Positions 1-6,290 are shown, counted from the stretch's first letter. The stretch is 7,936 nucleotides of DNA from Gammaproteobacteria bacterium (GCA_027067235.1 JALXFQ010000078.1:1-7936), one strand, 5' to 3'. Made by a program: numbers and translations. The notes: generated by a model not told the origin, from the letters alone.

Positions 1-1127
1 TTGATCAGTTTGCTGTTGCGATCATACTCGGATGTATTTAACGCGCGCCACTTGCCGATTTGCGCCCACCACTGTTTCAGCGCAGCCGCATCCACCTTGC
101 GCTTGTCCTTGTCGATCAGGCGCATCATGGACTTCAGCACATCGGACGAATGGCCGACAATGGGCACCGTGGCCGGTACATTCTTGGAAATGCTCGCCGG
201 ATCAATGTCGATATGCACGATGCGCGCATGGGGACAGAACTTGTTCACGTCGCCGGTGACGCGATCATCGAAACGCGCGCCAATGGCAATAATCAGATCG
301 GCCTCGTGCATGGCCATATTGGCTTCGTAGGTGCCGTGCATGCCCAGCATGCCGATAAACTGTTCGTCGGTCTCGGGATAGGCGCCCAGCCCCATCAGCG
401 TACTGGTAATGGGAAAACCCATCTTGCGGGTAAAATCCACCAGTTCGGCGGCGCCGTTGCCCAGCACCACGCCGCCGCCGGAATAGACCACCGGCCGCTG
501 CGCTTCCATGATGTGATCCACCGCTTTTCTGATCTGGCGGTTGTTGCCTTTCACCGTGGGCGAATAGGAACGCATTTTTACCGATTTCGGATAACTGTAT
601 GCGCTTTTCTGCGCGGTAATATCCTTGGGAATATCCACCAGCACCGGCCCGGGCCGGCCGCTGGTGGCAATATGAAACGCCTTCTTGATGGTCTCGGCGA
701 TCTTTTCTACATCCTTGACCAGATAGCTGTGTTTGACCACCGGACGCGTCACGCCGACGGCGTCCACTTCCTGAAACGCGTCATCGCCGATCAGGGTCGA
801 AGCCACCTGCCCGGTAATCACCACCAGCGGAATGGAGTCCATGTAGGCGGTGGCGATGCCGGTCAGGGTATTGGTGGCGCCGGGGCCGGACGTCACCAGC
901 ACCACGCCAGGCTTGCCGGTGGATCGGGCATAGCCGTCCGCCGCATGGGTCGCACCCTGCTCATGGCGCACCAGTATATGCTTGATCTGCTCCTGCTTGT
1001 GCAGGGCGTCATAAATATGCAGGGCCGCGCCGCCGGGGTATCCGAATATGTGCTCAACGCCCTCGTCGATGAGGCTTTGAATCACGATTTCCGCGCCAGT
1101 GATTTCGCCAGTCAGTTCCAAGATCAT
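1..1127 (-). CDS. ilvI: Acetolactate synthase (acetohydroxyacid synthase) large subunit, partial
   Basis: This enzyme condenses two pyruvates to acetolactate, or pyruvate with 2-ketobutyrate to acetohydroxybutyrate. It is the first common step of valine, leucine and isoleucine synthesis and needs ThDP, FAD and Mg2+. About 375 residues are visible of the family's usual 570-590. The left edge removes the C-terminal ThDP/Mg-binding domain, and any ilvH/ilvN small-subunit gene would lie beyond it. Visible landmarks are FGYPGGA (about residue 28), RHEQGATHAADGYAR with the catalytic Glu at about 56, VTSGPGATNTLTGIATAYMDS (about 78-98), AFQEVDAVGVTRP, SGRPGPVLVDIPKD and IGARFDDRVTGD. GQVAST before LIGDDAF resembles E. 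coli IlvI more than IlvB as I recall them, hence the symbol. The start is uncertain: ATG at 1127 directly abuts the Shine-Dalgarno AGAGGA, whereas in-frame TTG at 1121 lies six bases from it and would give MELTGEITGAEIV, closer to the family N-terminus. Family assignment is near certain; the paralogue name is less so. Confidence 0.96.
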   Translation of the reverse strand, partial: MILELTGEITGAEIVIQSLIDEGVEHIFGYPGGAALHIYDALHKQEQIKHILVRHEQGATHAADGYARSTGKPGVVLVTSGPGATNTLTGIATAYMDSIPLVVITGQVASTLIGDDAFQEVDAVGVTRPVVKHSYLVKDVEKIAETIKKAFHIATSGRPGPVLVDIPKDITAQKSAYSYPKSVKMRSYSPTVKGNNRQIRKAVDHIMEAQRPVVYSGGGVVLGNGAAELVDFTRKMGFPITSTLMGLGAYPETDEQFIGMLGMHGTYEANMAMHEADLIIAIGARFDDRVTGDVNKFCPHARIVHIDIDPASISKNVPATVPIVGHSSDVLKSMMRLIDKDKRKVDAAALKQWWAQIGKWRALNTSEYDRNSKLI

Positions 1128-1133
1128 TCCTCT
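1128..1133 (-). promoter_or_regulatory. Ribosome binding site of ilvI, favouring the TTG start
   Basis: Read on the minus strand the site is AGAGGA at 1133-1128. It touches the ATG at 1127, which is too close for normal initiation, but lies six bases before the in-frame TTG at 1121. This spacing argues for the TTG start two codons inside the longest reading frame. Confidence 0.5.
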
Positions 1134-1141
1134 GTTCAGTA

Positions 1142-1195
1142 ACCGGTCGCAAGCGCGCGCCGGTAAACCCGTAACCGCCCCCGGTCCGCAGGGGG
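1142..1195 (-). other. Two adjacent inverted repeats in the ilvI leader
   Basis: Two stem-loops can be drawn in the untranslated leader of ilvI. The promoter-proximal one pairs CCCCC with GGGGG around an 8-base loop (1178-1195). The gene-proximal one (1142-1164) pairs ACCGG with CCGGT, continues with CGC/GCG around GCGCTT, and has one bulged base. Neither is followed by a T-run, so they are not standard intrinsic terminators. I see no ATG-started leader peptide rich in Ile, Leu or Val codons between the putative promoter and the gene, so classic attenuation is not supported. They may affect mRNA stability or translation, or mean nothing in GC-rich DNA. Confidence 0.35.
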
Positions 1196-1203
1196 AACGC
1201 GCG

Positions 1204-1227
1204 ATTGTATATCAGCGCTTTCTGATT
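1204..1227 (-). promoter_or_regulatory. Candidate promoter of ilvI
   Basis: On the minus strand the -10 candidate is TACAAT (1209-1204, five of six consensus bases), within ATATACAAT, an AT-rich island in otherwise GC-rich DNA. The upstream -35 is poor: TGTTCA or TTCAAT at 15-17 bases. Transcription would start near 1197, giving a leader of about 70 bases. The 180-base gap to the upstream radical SAM gene makes a separate promoter plausible. Confidence 0.35.
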
Positions 1228-1307
1228 GAACAGGCTTCTTGCGTCGGGGAAATTCGGGCCGATCGGACACATGCATCAGGCTTCCCGTGCAACGCAGGGT
1301 GCCGGTT

Positions 1308-3245
1308 TCAGGGCTGCGCGCCATGAGCGGGTCGCGCATCATCCTGTGCCTGCGTCAGCACCCGTTCGATATAGTCCGGCGCAATATCCGGCTCGCCTAC
1401 CGGCATGTCGAACCAGAACTGCATGGGCTGCTCGAAACCGATGCCGTGCATGTAGTTGTACAGCGCCTTGTTCAGCCCCCTGCCCAGCGCCTCATGATCC
1501 GCGCCCACGGGATCGTCAAAATCCACATCGTTGCTGGCGAAATGGACTTCCGGCAATGGCCGCAGGCTAACGCCGAACTCGTCAGGATGCATCCCCACCG
1601 GGCTGTGGATGGTGGCGGCGAAACGGTGCCAGTAGGCCGACTGGAAACAACCGTTCAGCATCATTTGTCGCACCCGCTCCAGCGAATCGACCGTTTCCTG
1701 GGTGGTCTGGGTGGGAAATCCGTACATCAGATAGGCGTGAACCAGTATGCCGGCATCGGCGAAGGCTCTGGTGATACGCGCCACCTGCTCCACCGTGACG
1801 CCCTTTTGCATTTTCTTCAGCAAGCGGTCGGAAGCCGCCTCCAGCCCGCCGCTCACCGCCACGCAACCGGAATCGGCCAGCAACCGGCAACGCGCCGGGG
1901 TAAAGGTCTTCTCGAAGCGGATATTCCCCCACCAGGTAATGACGATGTTTTTCTCGATCAGCCGCCGCGCCAGTGCAAACAGGACTTTCGGTGGCGCGGC
2001 CTCATCGACGAAATGAAAACCGGTGAGTCCGGTTTCGGCGACAAGTTGCTCGATGCGGTCCACGATCAGATCAGCGCCCGCCTCGTCGTAGCGCCTGATG
2101 TAATCCAGACTCAGGTCGCAGAAGGTGCAATGAGACCAGTAGCAACCGTGGGCGATGGTCAGCTTCAGCCAGCGCCCGTCGCTCCAGATACGGTGCATGG
2201 GATTGAGCATCTCGCAGAGAGACAGATAGCGATCCAGCCGCAGCCCTTCGTAGCCGGGCGCGCCGATATCGCGATGGGGAAAATCATGCAGGGTCGGGTT
2301 ATCGGCATAAACTACCTCGCCATCTTCCAGATAGCGCGTGCGAAACAGTTCCGAGCGGGGCCGCCTGCCCTGCAAATACTCCAGCAGGGTCAGCAACGGC
2401 CGCTCGCCGTCGTCATAGCAAATATAATCGAAAAACCGGAACACCCGCGCATCCGTCAGCGACCGCAGCTCGGTGTTGACGAAACCGCCGCCCAGCACCA
2501 CCGGCATGTCTGGCCGCAACGCCTTGCACGCCCGCGCCGCCTGCAATGCCCCCAGCATATTGCCGGGAAACGGCGCGCTGATACCCACCACGTCCGGGTT
2601 TTCCTCATCCAGATAGCGTCTGACAAACGCCTCGATGCGCTCACCGGTAAAAGTGGACGCGCCACTGGCGAGATCATGCAAGTCATCAAACGACGGATTC
2701 GACGCCGCCAGCCGTTCCCCATACCGGGAAATCTCGAAATACGGATCGACGCCGGTGTGAATCACATCGGCCAGGTCGTCGATAAACAGCGTCGCCAGAT
2801 ACTTGGCCTTGTCCTGCGTACCCAGATCACCAAACGCCCAGTCCATCATATCTCCCGCCACCGCTTCCATCTCGCCCAGCGCATCGAAACGCGGCCCTTC
2901 TGGCAGGAAATGCCGTGAAACGATACGCAATGCCAGGCTGGGGTCTTTACCCTGCAGAAATTGCACCACCGGCTCCACGCAGCGGCGGTAATCGTCGAAC
3001 CGCGCCAGAAACTGGAAAATCACCCCGGGCAGGTCTTCGTCCTCGGAATCGGCGTAGTTTTCCTCCACGACCTCGCGGATCTGGTCCAGACCGTCGCGGC
3101 TGAGCATGGACAGGAAAACGTCGATGGCAAGGTCGCGCTGGGTTGTTTCGTAGCCCTGCTCGGAGAGAAAACCGGTCAGATACGCCGTGGCAGGGTAAGG
3201 CGTGTTGAGCTGGGTCATGGGCGGAGTCAGCAACAGGATTTTCAT
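1308..3245 (-). CDS. B12-binding-like radical SAM protein of unknown function
   Basis: This is a 645-residue putative radical SAM enzyme that would use a [4Fe-4S] cluster and S-adenosylmethionine for radical chemistry; its substrate is not known to me. The N-terminus (MKILLLTPPMTQLNTPYPA, then RDLAIDVF near 38-44) resembles the first strand-helix of cobalamin-binding domains. The matching second half (DVVGISAPF, VVLGGGFVN, YDDGERPLL) comes only at about 218-287, so roughly 165 mostly helical residues are inserted. The cobalamin motif DxHxxG is not seen, so B12 may not bind in the usual way. The radical SAM core begins at about 360 (LTIAHGCYWSHCTFCDLS) with Cys368, Cys373 and Cys376, spaced CX4CX2C rather than the canonical CX3CX2C. 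It continues with VSGGLEAASDRLLKKMQKG (about 464-482) and HAYLMYGFPTQT (about 503-514). The start is fixed by TAA at 3257-3255, with no other start codon between. No Shine-Dalgarno is visible. The family call is strong; the function is open. Confidence 0.93.
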   Translation of the reverse strand: MKILLLTPPMTQLNTPYPATAYLTGFLSEQGYETTQRDLAIDVFLSMLSRDGLDQIREVVEENYADSEDEDLPGVIFQFLARFDDYRRCVEPVVQFLQGKDPSLALRIVSRHFLPEGPRFDALGEMEAVAGDMMDWAFGDLGTQDKAKYLATLFIDDLADVIHTGVDPYFEISRYGERLAASNPSFDDLHDLASGASTFTGERIEAFVRRYLDEENPDVVGISAPFPGNMLGALQAARACKALRPDMPVVLGGGFVNTELRSLTDARVFRFFDYICYDDGERPLLTLLEYLQGRRPRSELFRTRYLEDGEVVYADNPTLHDFPHRDIGAPGYEGLRLDRYLSLCEMLNPMHRIWSDGRWLKLTIAHGCYWSHCTFCDLSLDYIRRYDEAGADLIVDRIEQLVAETGLTGFHFVDEAAPPKVLFALARRLIEKNIVITWWGNIRFEKTFTPARCRLLADSGCVAVSGGLEAASDRLLKKMQKGVTVEQVARITRAFADAGILVHAYLMYGFPTQTTQETVDSLERVRQMMLNGCFQSAYWHRFAATIHSPVGMHPDEFGVSLRPLPEVHFASNDVDFDDPVGADHEALGRGLNKALYNYMHGIGFEQPMQFWFDMPVGEPDIAPDYIERVLTQAQDDARPAHGAQP

Positions 3246-3251
3246 GCCACA

Positions 3252-3279
3252 AGTTTAGCATTGGAAACAGCCCTGTAAC
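3252..3279 (-). promoter_or_regulatory. Candidate promoter of the radical SAM gene, possibly leaderless
   Basis: On the minus strand a -35-like GTTACA (3279-3274, four of six) is separated by 16 bases from a -10-like TAAACT (3257-3252, four of six). The A of the ATG at 3245 is the seventh base after the -10, a usual start-site distance. The gene also lacks a Shine-Dalgarno, so the transcript might begin at the start codon. Both hexamers are weak, so this is tentative. Confidence 0.3.
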
Positions 3280-3371
3280 GCCAGCAAGGCAAGGCCGAAC
3301 CACACGAGACTGTCGCCCGCCCAGGGCCGCGGGCATTTTCTGCAGCAAAGACTATTGACGAAGAAGACCGC

Positions 3372-3387
3372 CCGGCTTCATCGCCGG
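3372..3387 (-). terminator. Weak hairpin after the SirB1-family gene
   Basis: About 17 bases past the stop of the SirB1-family gene, a 5-bp stem (CCGGC/GCCGG) with a 6-base loop can form. It is followed on the minus strand by GGCGGTCTTCTTC, which is only mildly T-rich. This is marginal for an intrinsic terminator; apart from this and the promoter candidate I see nothing else in the 158-base spacer 3246-3403. Confidence 0.2.
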
Positions 3388-3403
3388 CCTTTCCTGCAGC
3401 CCG

Positions 3404-4246
3404 TCAGTTGAGCGCCGGGCTGTTCTGAATCAGATCCACCAGCCGGTGCCGTGCGATACGCAGTCTGTCTTCATCATCCGACAGTTTGATGAAATCCTGG
3501 TAGTCCCGTCTGGCGCTGTCAAAGCACTCCAGACGCTCCAGCAGGCGCGCACGGTCGAAAACATCGGCCGGGTCGTTGCCCCCCATCTGCAGTATCAGGT
3601 TCTGCACCGACAGCGCCTTTTCCCATTGCGAATTGGCGCGATAGATGCCTTTCAGGTTGTTCAGCAGGCGCGCCAGTATTTCTTTCTTGGGCGTGGCGTC
3701 GAGCAAATGGGGCGCATATTCCAGGCCCGGAAAATCATCGCCCAGCGCCTCCTGCAGGCGCCGATCGAGTTCTTCCAGACTGAGAGACTGGCCGCCGTGG
3801 AACGGGTCGAGTACCACTTCGCCGTCGTCGATGGCGTATTTCACCAGAAAGTGACCGGGGAAGCCGAGACCTTCCACCGACAGGCCAAGACGCCGCGCCA
3901 GCTCGATATAGACCACTGACAGGGTAATGGGGATGCCGAGCTTGCGATCCAGCACGTCGTTCAGGTAGCTGTTGCGCGGGTCGTAGTATTCGTTCCAGTT
4001 GCCGGTCATGCCGGTAAAGCTGAAAAAGGTTTCGTTGATGGCCAGGGCGATTTCGTTGGGCGTGGGATTGTCGCCCAGGCGATGACGCACCATGTCGGCC
4101 ATCTGATCCAGTTTGCGCAGGTAGTTATCGACGTCAAGCTCGGGATATTCTTCCTTCGCCACCAGCAAAGCCGCTTCCGCCAAGTCGAATTCCGAATCCT
4201 GCGATTCGATCAAGCTGGCAAAACGCGATTTGGTTTCCTTGTCCAT
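3404..4246 (-). CDS. SirB1-family protein (transglutaminase-like plus TPR)
   Basis: A 280-residue protein of the SirB1 family, widespread in proteobacteria and of unclear molecular role. The transglutaminase-like core runs from about residue 30 to 160 (family motifs YYDPRNSYLNDVLDRK, GIPITLSVVYIELARRLGL, GLGFPGHFLVKY, VVLDPFHGG). The C-terminal 90 residues (LLNNLKGIYRANSQWEKALSVQNLIL, then ERLECFDSARRDY) form a TPR-like helical repeat region. The triad His (about 132, in PGHF) and Asp (about 147, in LDPF) are present, but the only Cys of the protein is far away near residue 241, so no cysteine-dependent catalysis is expected from the core. There is no signal peptide or membrane segment; it is probably cytoplasmic. 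I chose ATG at 4246; an in-frame GTG at 4252 (adding two residues) is the only other nearby start. It lies 34 bases after ssb on the same strand, so co-transcription is plausible. Confidence 0.93.
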   Translation of the reverse strand: MDKETKSRFASLIESQDSEFDLAEAALLVAKEEYPELDVDNYLRKLDQMADMVRHRLGDNPTPNEIALAINETFFSFTGMTGNWNEYYDPRNSYLNDVLDRKLGIPITLSVVYIELARRLGLSVEGLGFPGHFLVKYAIDDGEVVLDPFHGGQSLSLEELDRRLQEALGDDFPGLEYAPHLLDATPKKEILARLLNNLKGIYRANSQWEKALSVQNLILQMGGNDPADVFDRARLLERLECFDSARRDYQDFIKLSDDEDRLRIARHRLVDLIQNSPALN

Positions 4247-4280
4247 ACTCACCTGCCCGGTTCATGTTTCCAGTCAAATG

Positions 4281-4766
4281 CTAAAACGGTATGTCGTCGT
4301 CGAAGTCGGGCGGACCGGCCGGCGCATCGCCCTGCTTCTGGGCCGGGGCTGACGATGACGGCTTGTCGAAGGCGCCGCTGCCCTGGCTTTGATTGTTCTG
4401 GCCCTGATTCTGATACTGGCCGCCGCCAGCACGACTGCCCAGCATCTGCATTTCATTGGCCACGATTTCCGTGGTGTAACGGTCATTGCCGTTGTTGTCC
4501 TGCCATTTGCGGGTCTGCAACTTGCCCTCGATGTAGACCTGCGAGCCTTTCTTCAGGTACTCGCCGGCGATTTCGGCCAGTTTGCGAAACATCACCACCC
4601 GGTGCCATTCGGTCTTTTCCTGGCGTTCACCGGTCTGCTTGTCGTTCCACGACTCGGTGGTGGCGATCGTCATGTTCGTTACCGCGTTTCCGTTGGGCAT
4701 GTACCGCACCTCGGGATCCTGCCCCAGGTTGCCCACCAGAATTACCTTGTTAATACCTCTGGCCAT
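4281..4766 (-). CDS. ssb: Single-stranded DNA-binding protein
   Basis: SSB coats single-stranded DNA as a tetramer during replication, recombination and repair, and recruits partners through its C-terminal tip. The 161-residue protein starts MARGINKVILVGNLGQDPEVRYMPNG and carries the OB fold over about residues 1-110, with TEWHRVV, EYLKKGSQVYIEGKLQTRKW and DRYTTEIV. A Gly/Gln/Asn-rich linker follows (GGGQYQNQGQNNQSQG), and the protein ends in the acidic tip DFDDDIPF, identical to the E. coli tip as I recall it. Length is slightly below the E. coli protein (178), from a shorter linker. The reading frame stays open upstream to 4853, but ATG 4766 has a strong AGGAG seven bases before it and matches the family start. 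It lies 43 bases after the MFS gene and 34 before the SirB1-family gene. Confidence 0.98.
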   Translation of the reverse strand: MARGINKVILVGNLGQDPEVRYMPNGNAVTNMTIATTESWNDKQTGERQEKTEWHRVVMFRKLAEIAGEYLKKGSQVYIEGKLQTRKWQDNNGNDRYTTEIVANEMQMLGSRAGGGQYQNQGQNNQSQGSGAFDKPSSSAPAQKQGDAPAGPPDFDDDIPF

Positions 4767-4773
4767 CTTCCTT

Positions 4774-4778
4774 CTCCT
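4774..4778 (-). promoter_or_regulatory. Ribosome binding site fixing the ssb start
   Basis: AGGAG on the minus strand (4778-4774), seven bases before ATG 4766, within the purine-rich AGGAGAAGGAAG. It selects the internal ATG over the 29-codon upstream extension of the open frame. Confidence 0.8.
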
Positions 4779-4784
4779 GTTTTC

Positions 4785-4813
4785 AATGTATGTCTGTTTT
4801 TTCCCGTATTCAA
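4785..4813 (-). promoter_or_regulatory. Candidate ssb promoter overlapping the MFS stop codon
   Basis: On the minus strand TTGAAT (4813-4808, four of six for -35) is followed after exactly 17 bases by TACATT (4790-4785, four of six for -10). The TGA stop of the MFS gene is inside the -35 candidate. Transcription would begin near 4778, leaving a very short leader with the Shine-Dalgarno at its 5' end. That weakens the case; read-through from the MFS gene is the alternative. Confidence 0.25.
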
Positions 4814-6174
4814 GGATTTTCCGGAGAAAATTCCTGCAACCGGCTCTCGTCAAAGACTTTTTTATCGACTTTCAGATAAGCCACACCATCGTCCAGCACC
4901 ACGACAGCTTCCGCCACCCCGGGTATGTTCATCAGCTTTCCGGCCAGCGCCCGCGCTTCCTGCTCATTGTCTACACTGACCCGAAGCAGGTGGCTTTGCA
5001 GAAACTCCGGCGTCGGCGACATCCACGCCACCACCAGCCAGGCGCCGAGCAATGCCGCGCTCATCAGAAACACCGATGTCAGCCCGAAGCGGCCGACCAG
5101 CCAGCCACCCAGCGCGCCACCGACAAAAGCGCCGAAAAACTGGAAGGTATTGTAAACACCGATGGCGGTACCCTTGTTGTCCACCGGCGCGATACGCGAA
5201 ATCACCGATGGCAGGGTGGCTTCCAGCAGATTGAAGCCGGTAAAAAATATCCACAGTCCGATCACGATCCAGACCAGCGCGTCGCCCTCCAGATACAACA
5301 CCGCCTGCGCCAGTATCAGCAAGGCGATACCGCCGGAAAACGCATAACGAAACAGCTTCGGCTTGTGCGACATGATCATCAGCGGAATCATGCTGATGAA
5401 GCCTGTCACCACCACGCCCAGATAGACTTTCCAGTGCTGGTCGCGTGGCAGGCCGGCTTTTTCAGCCAGCGCCAGCGGTACGGCGACAAACATCGCCATG
5501 AGCGTTAAATGCAGCACAAATATGCCGAAATCAAGACCCAGCAGCCGGGTATTTTTCAGCACTTCGCCAAACCGCGTGGGCGTCACCTCGGCATCGGAAT
5601 GGTGGCGAATGCTGACCGGATTGGGCACAAACAGATACAGTATGCCGATGGCCATGATCGCCAGCACGGCGGTAAGCCAGAAGATGCCCTGCATGCCAAT
5701 GGCCCGGTCCAGTATCGGCCCCAGCACCAGCGCAATGCTGAATGACATGCCGATACTGACGCCGATGGTGGCCATGGCGCGGGTGCGGTATTCTTCCCGG
5801 GTCAGATCGGCGGTCAGCGCCATGACTGCGGCGGCGATGGCGCCGGAGCCCTGTACCGCCCGGCCAATAATCACGCCGTGGATGCTGTCCGAGGTGGCGG
5901 CAATGACGCTGCCGATGGCGAACAGGATCAGTCCGGCGGTGATAACGCGCTTGCGCCCGAGCCGGTCCGACATCATGCCGAAGGGTATTTGCAACAGGGC
6001 CTGGGACAGGCCGTAAGCCCCCAGCGCCAGGCCGATCAGAAAAGGCGTCTGGCCCTTTAGCCCCTGCGCATACAGGGCAAACACGGGCAATATGAGAAAC
6101 AAGCCCAGCATGCGCAGCATGAAGATACCGGCCAGTGAATTGACCGCGCGTTTTTCTGTCCCCGTCATTGCCAT
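4810..6174 (-). CDS. MFS transporter with C-terminal ferredoxin-like domain (YajR-like)
   Basis: A 454-residue inner-membrane transporter of the major facilitator superfamily, probably an ion-driven efflux pump of unknown substrate. About twelve hydrophobic segments span residues 14-386. MFS motif A is GMMSDRLGRKR at about 66-76, in the loop after the second helix, and GRAVQGSGA (about 104-112) matches motif B in helix 4. A longer central polar stretch (about 186-210, SIRHHSDAEVTPTRFGEVLK) separates the halves. After the last helix, residues about 395-445 (LLRVSVDN, EARALAGKLMNIPGVAEAVVVLDDG, AYLKVDKK) read as a beta-alpha-beta-beta-alpha-beta soluble domain, like the YAM domain of E. coli YajR, whose length is also 454 as I recall. 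ATG at 6174 is chosen; ATG 6168 (residue 3) is possible, and a frame stop at 6198-6196 excludes longer forms. The best Shine-Dalgarno, GGAG at 6192-6189, is rather far (14 bases). It stands divergent to uvrA and upstream of ssb. Confidence 0.93.
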   Translation of the reverse strand: MAMTGTEKRAVNSLAGIFMLRMLGLFLILPVFALYAQGLKGQTPFLIGLALGAYGLSQALLQIPFGMMSDRLGRKRVITAGLILFAIGSVIAATSDSIHGVIIGRAVQGSGAIAAAVMALTADLTREEYRTRAMATIGVSIGMSFSIALVLGPILDRAIGMQGIFWLTAVLAIMAIGILYLFVPNPVSIRHHSDAEVTPTRFGEVLKNTRLLGLDFGIFVLHLTLMAMFVAVPLALAEKAGLPRDQHWKVYLGVVVTGFISMIPLMIMSHKPKLFRYAFSGGIALLILAQAVLYLEGDALVWIVIGLWIFFTGFNLLEATLPSVISRIAPVDNKGTAIGVYNTFQFFGAFVGGALGGWLVGRFGLTSVFLMSAALLGAWLVVAWMSPTPEFLQSHLLRVSVDNEQEARALAGKLMNIPGVAEAVVVLDDGVAYLKVDKKVFDESRLQEFSPENP

Positions 6175-6195
6175 TTTATTTCGTTCGTCTCCGCT

Positions 6196-6224
6196 TTATC
6201 CGTAATGCAAATTCGGCGTATAGT
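6196..6224 (+). promoter_or_regulatory. Candidate uvrA promoter
   Basis: The -10 candidate is TATAGT (6219-6224, five of six consensus bases). The -35 position at 17 bases spacing holds TTATCC (6196-6201, three of six). Transcription would start near 6231, about 60 bases before uvrA. This 116-base divergent region (6175-6290) must also hold any promoter of the MFS gene, for which I see no convincing hexamer pair. Confidence 0.4.
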
Positions 6225-6229
6225 AACAG
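6214..6229. promoter_or_regulatory. Degenerate LexA-box-like site in the uvrA control region
   Basis: The 16 bases CGGCGTATAGTAACAG match the gammaproteobacterial SOS box (CTG, ten bases, CAG) at five of the six outer positions and ten of sixteen overall. They cover the uvrA -10 candidate, where a LexA operator would be expected. The broken left half-site (CGG instead of CTG) makes real LexA binding uncertain. No better CTG-N10-CAG exists in this intergenic region. Confidence 0.3.
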
Positions 6230-6290
6230 TTTGCCCGCCGCCAAAAAATCGCCTTTTGTCGCGGGTTCGGACATAAACCCGGAAGTCTGC

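Noticed and set aside
60..1142. A 360-codon open frame on the plus strand
   Set aside because: It is antisense to ilvI, whose minus-strand translation is an unmistakable acetolactate synthase. The plus product is a His/Gly/Arg-rich string with no family resemblance, as expected from the reverse of GC-rich codons.
1136..1342. Small minus-strand frames ahead of ilvI (68 and 72 codons) as leader peptides
   Set aside because: They overlap the end of the radical SAM gene or run into ilvI in another frame, lack runs of Ile/Leu/Val codons, and are not followed by a terminator hairpin.
1239..2918. A 559-codon open frame on the plus strand
   Set aside because: It lies wholly antisense to the radical SAM gene, begins in the intergenic spacer without a Shine-Dalgarno that I can see, and its product is His/Gln/Arg-rich without motifs. 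It is a compositional shadow.
4767..4853. 29-codon N-terminal extension of SSB
   Set aside because: The extension overlaps the end of the MFS gene, has no family counterpart, and the internal ATG 4766 has a strong AGGAG at ideal spacing.
4582..5508. A 308-codon plus-strand frame opposite ssb and the MFS gene
   Set aside because: It crosses two well-supported minus-strand genes and the gap between them; the product is Arg/His/Gln-rich with no recognisable domain.
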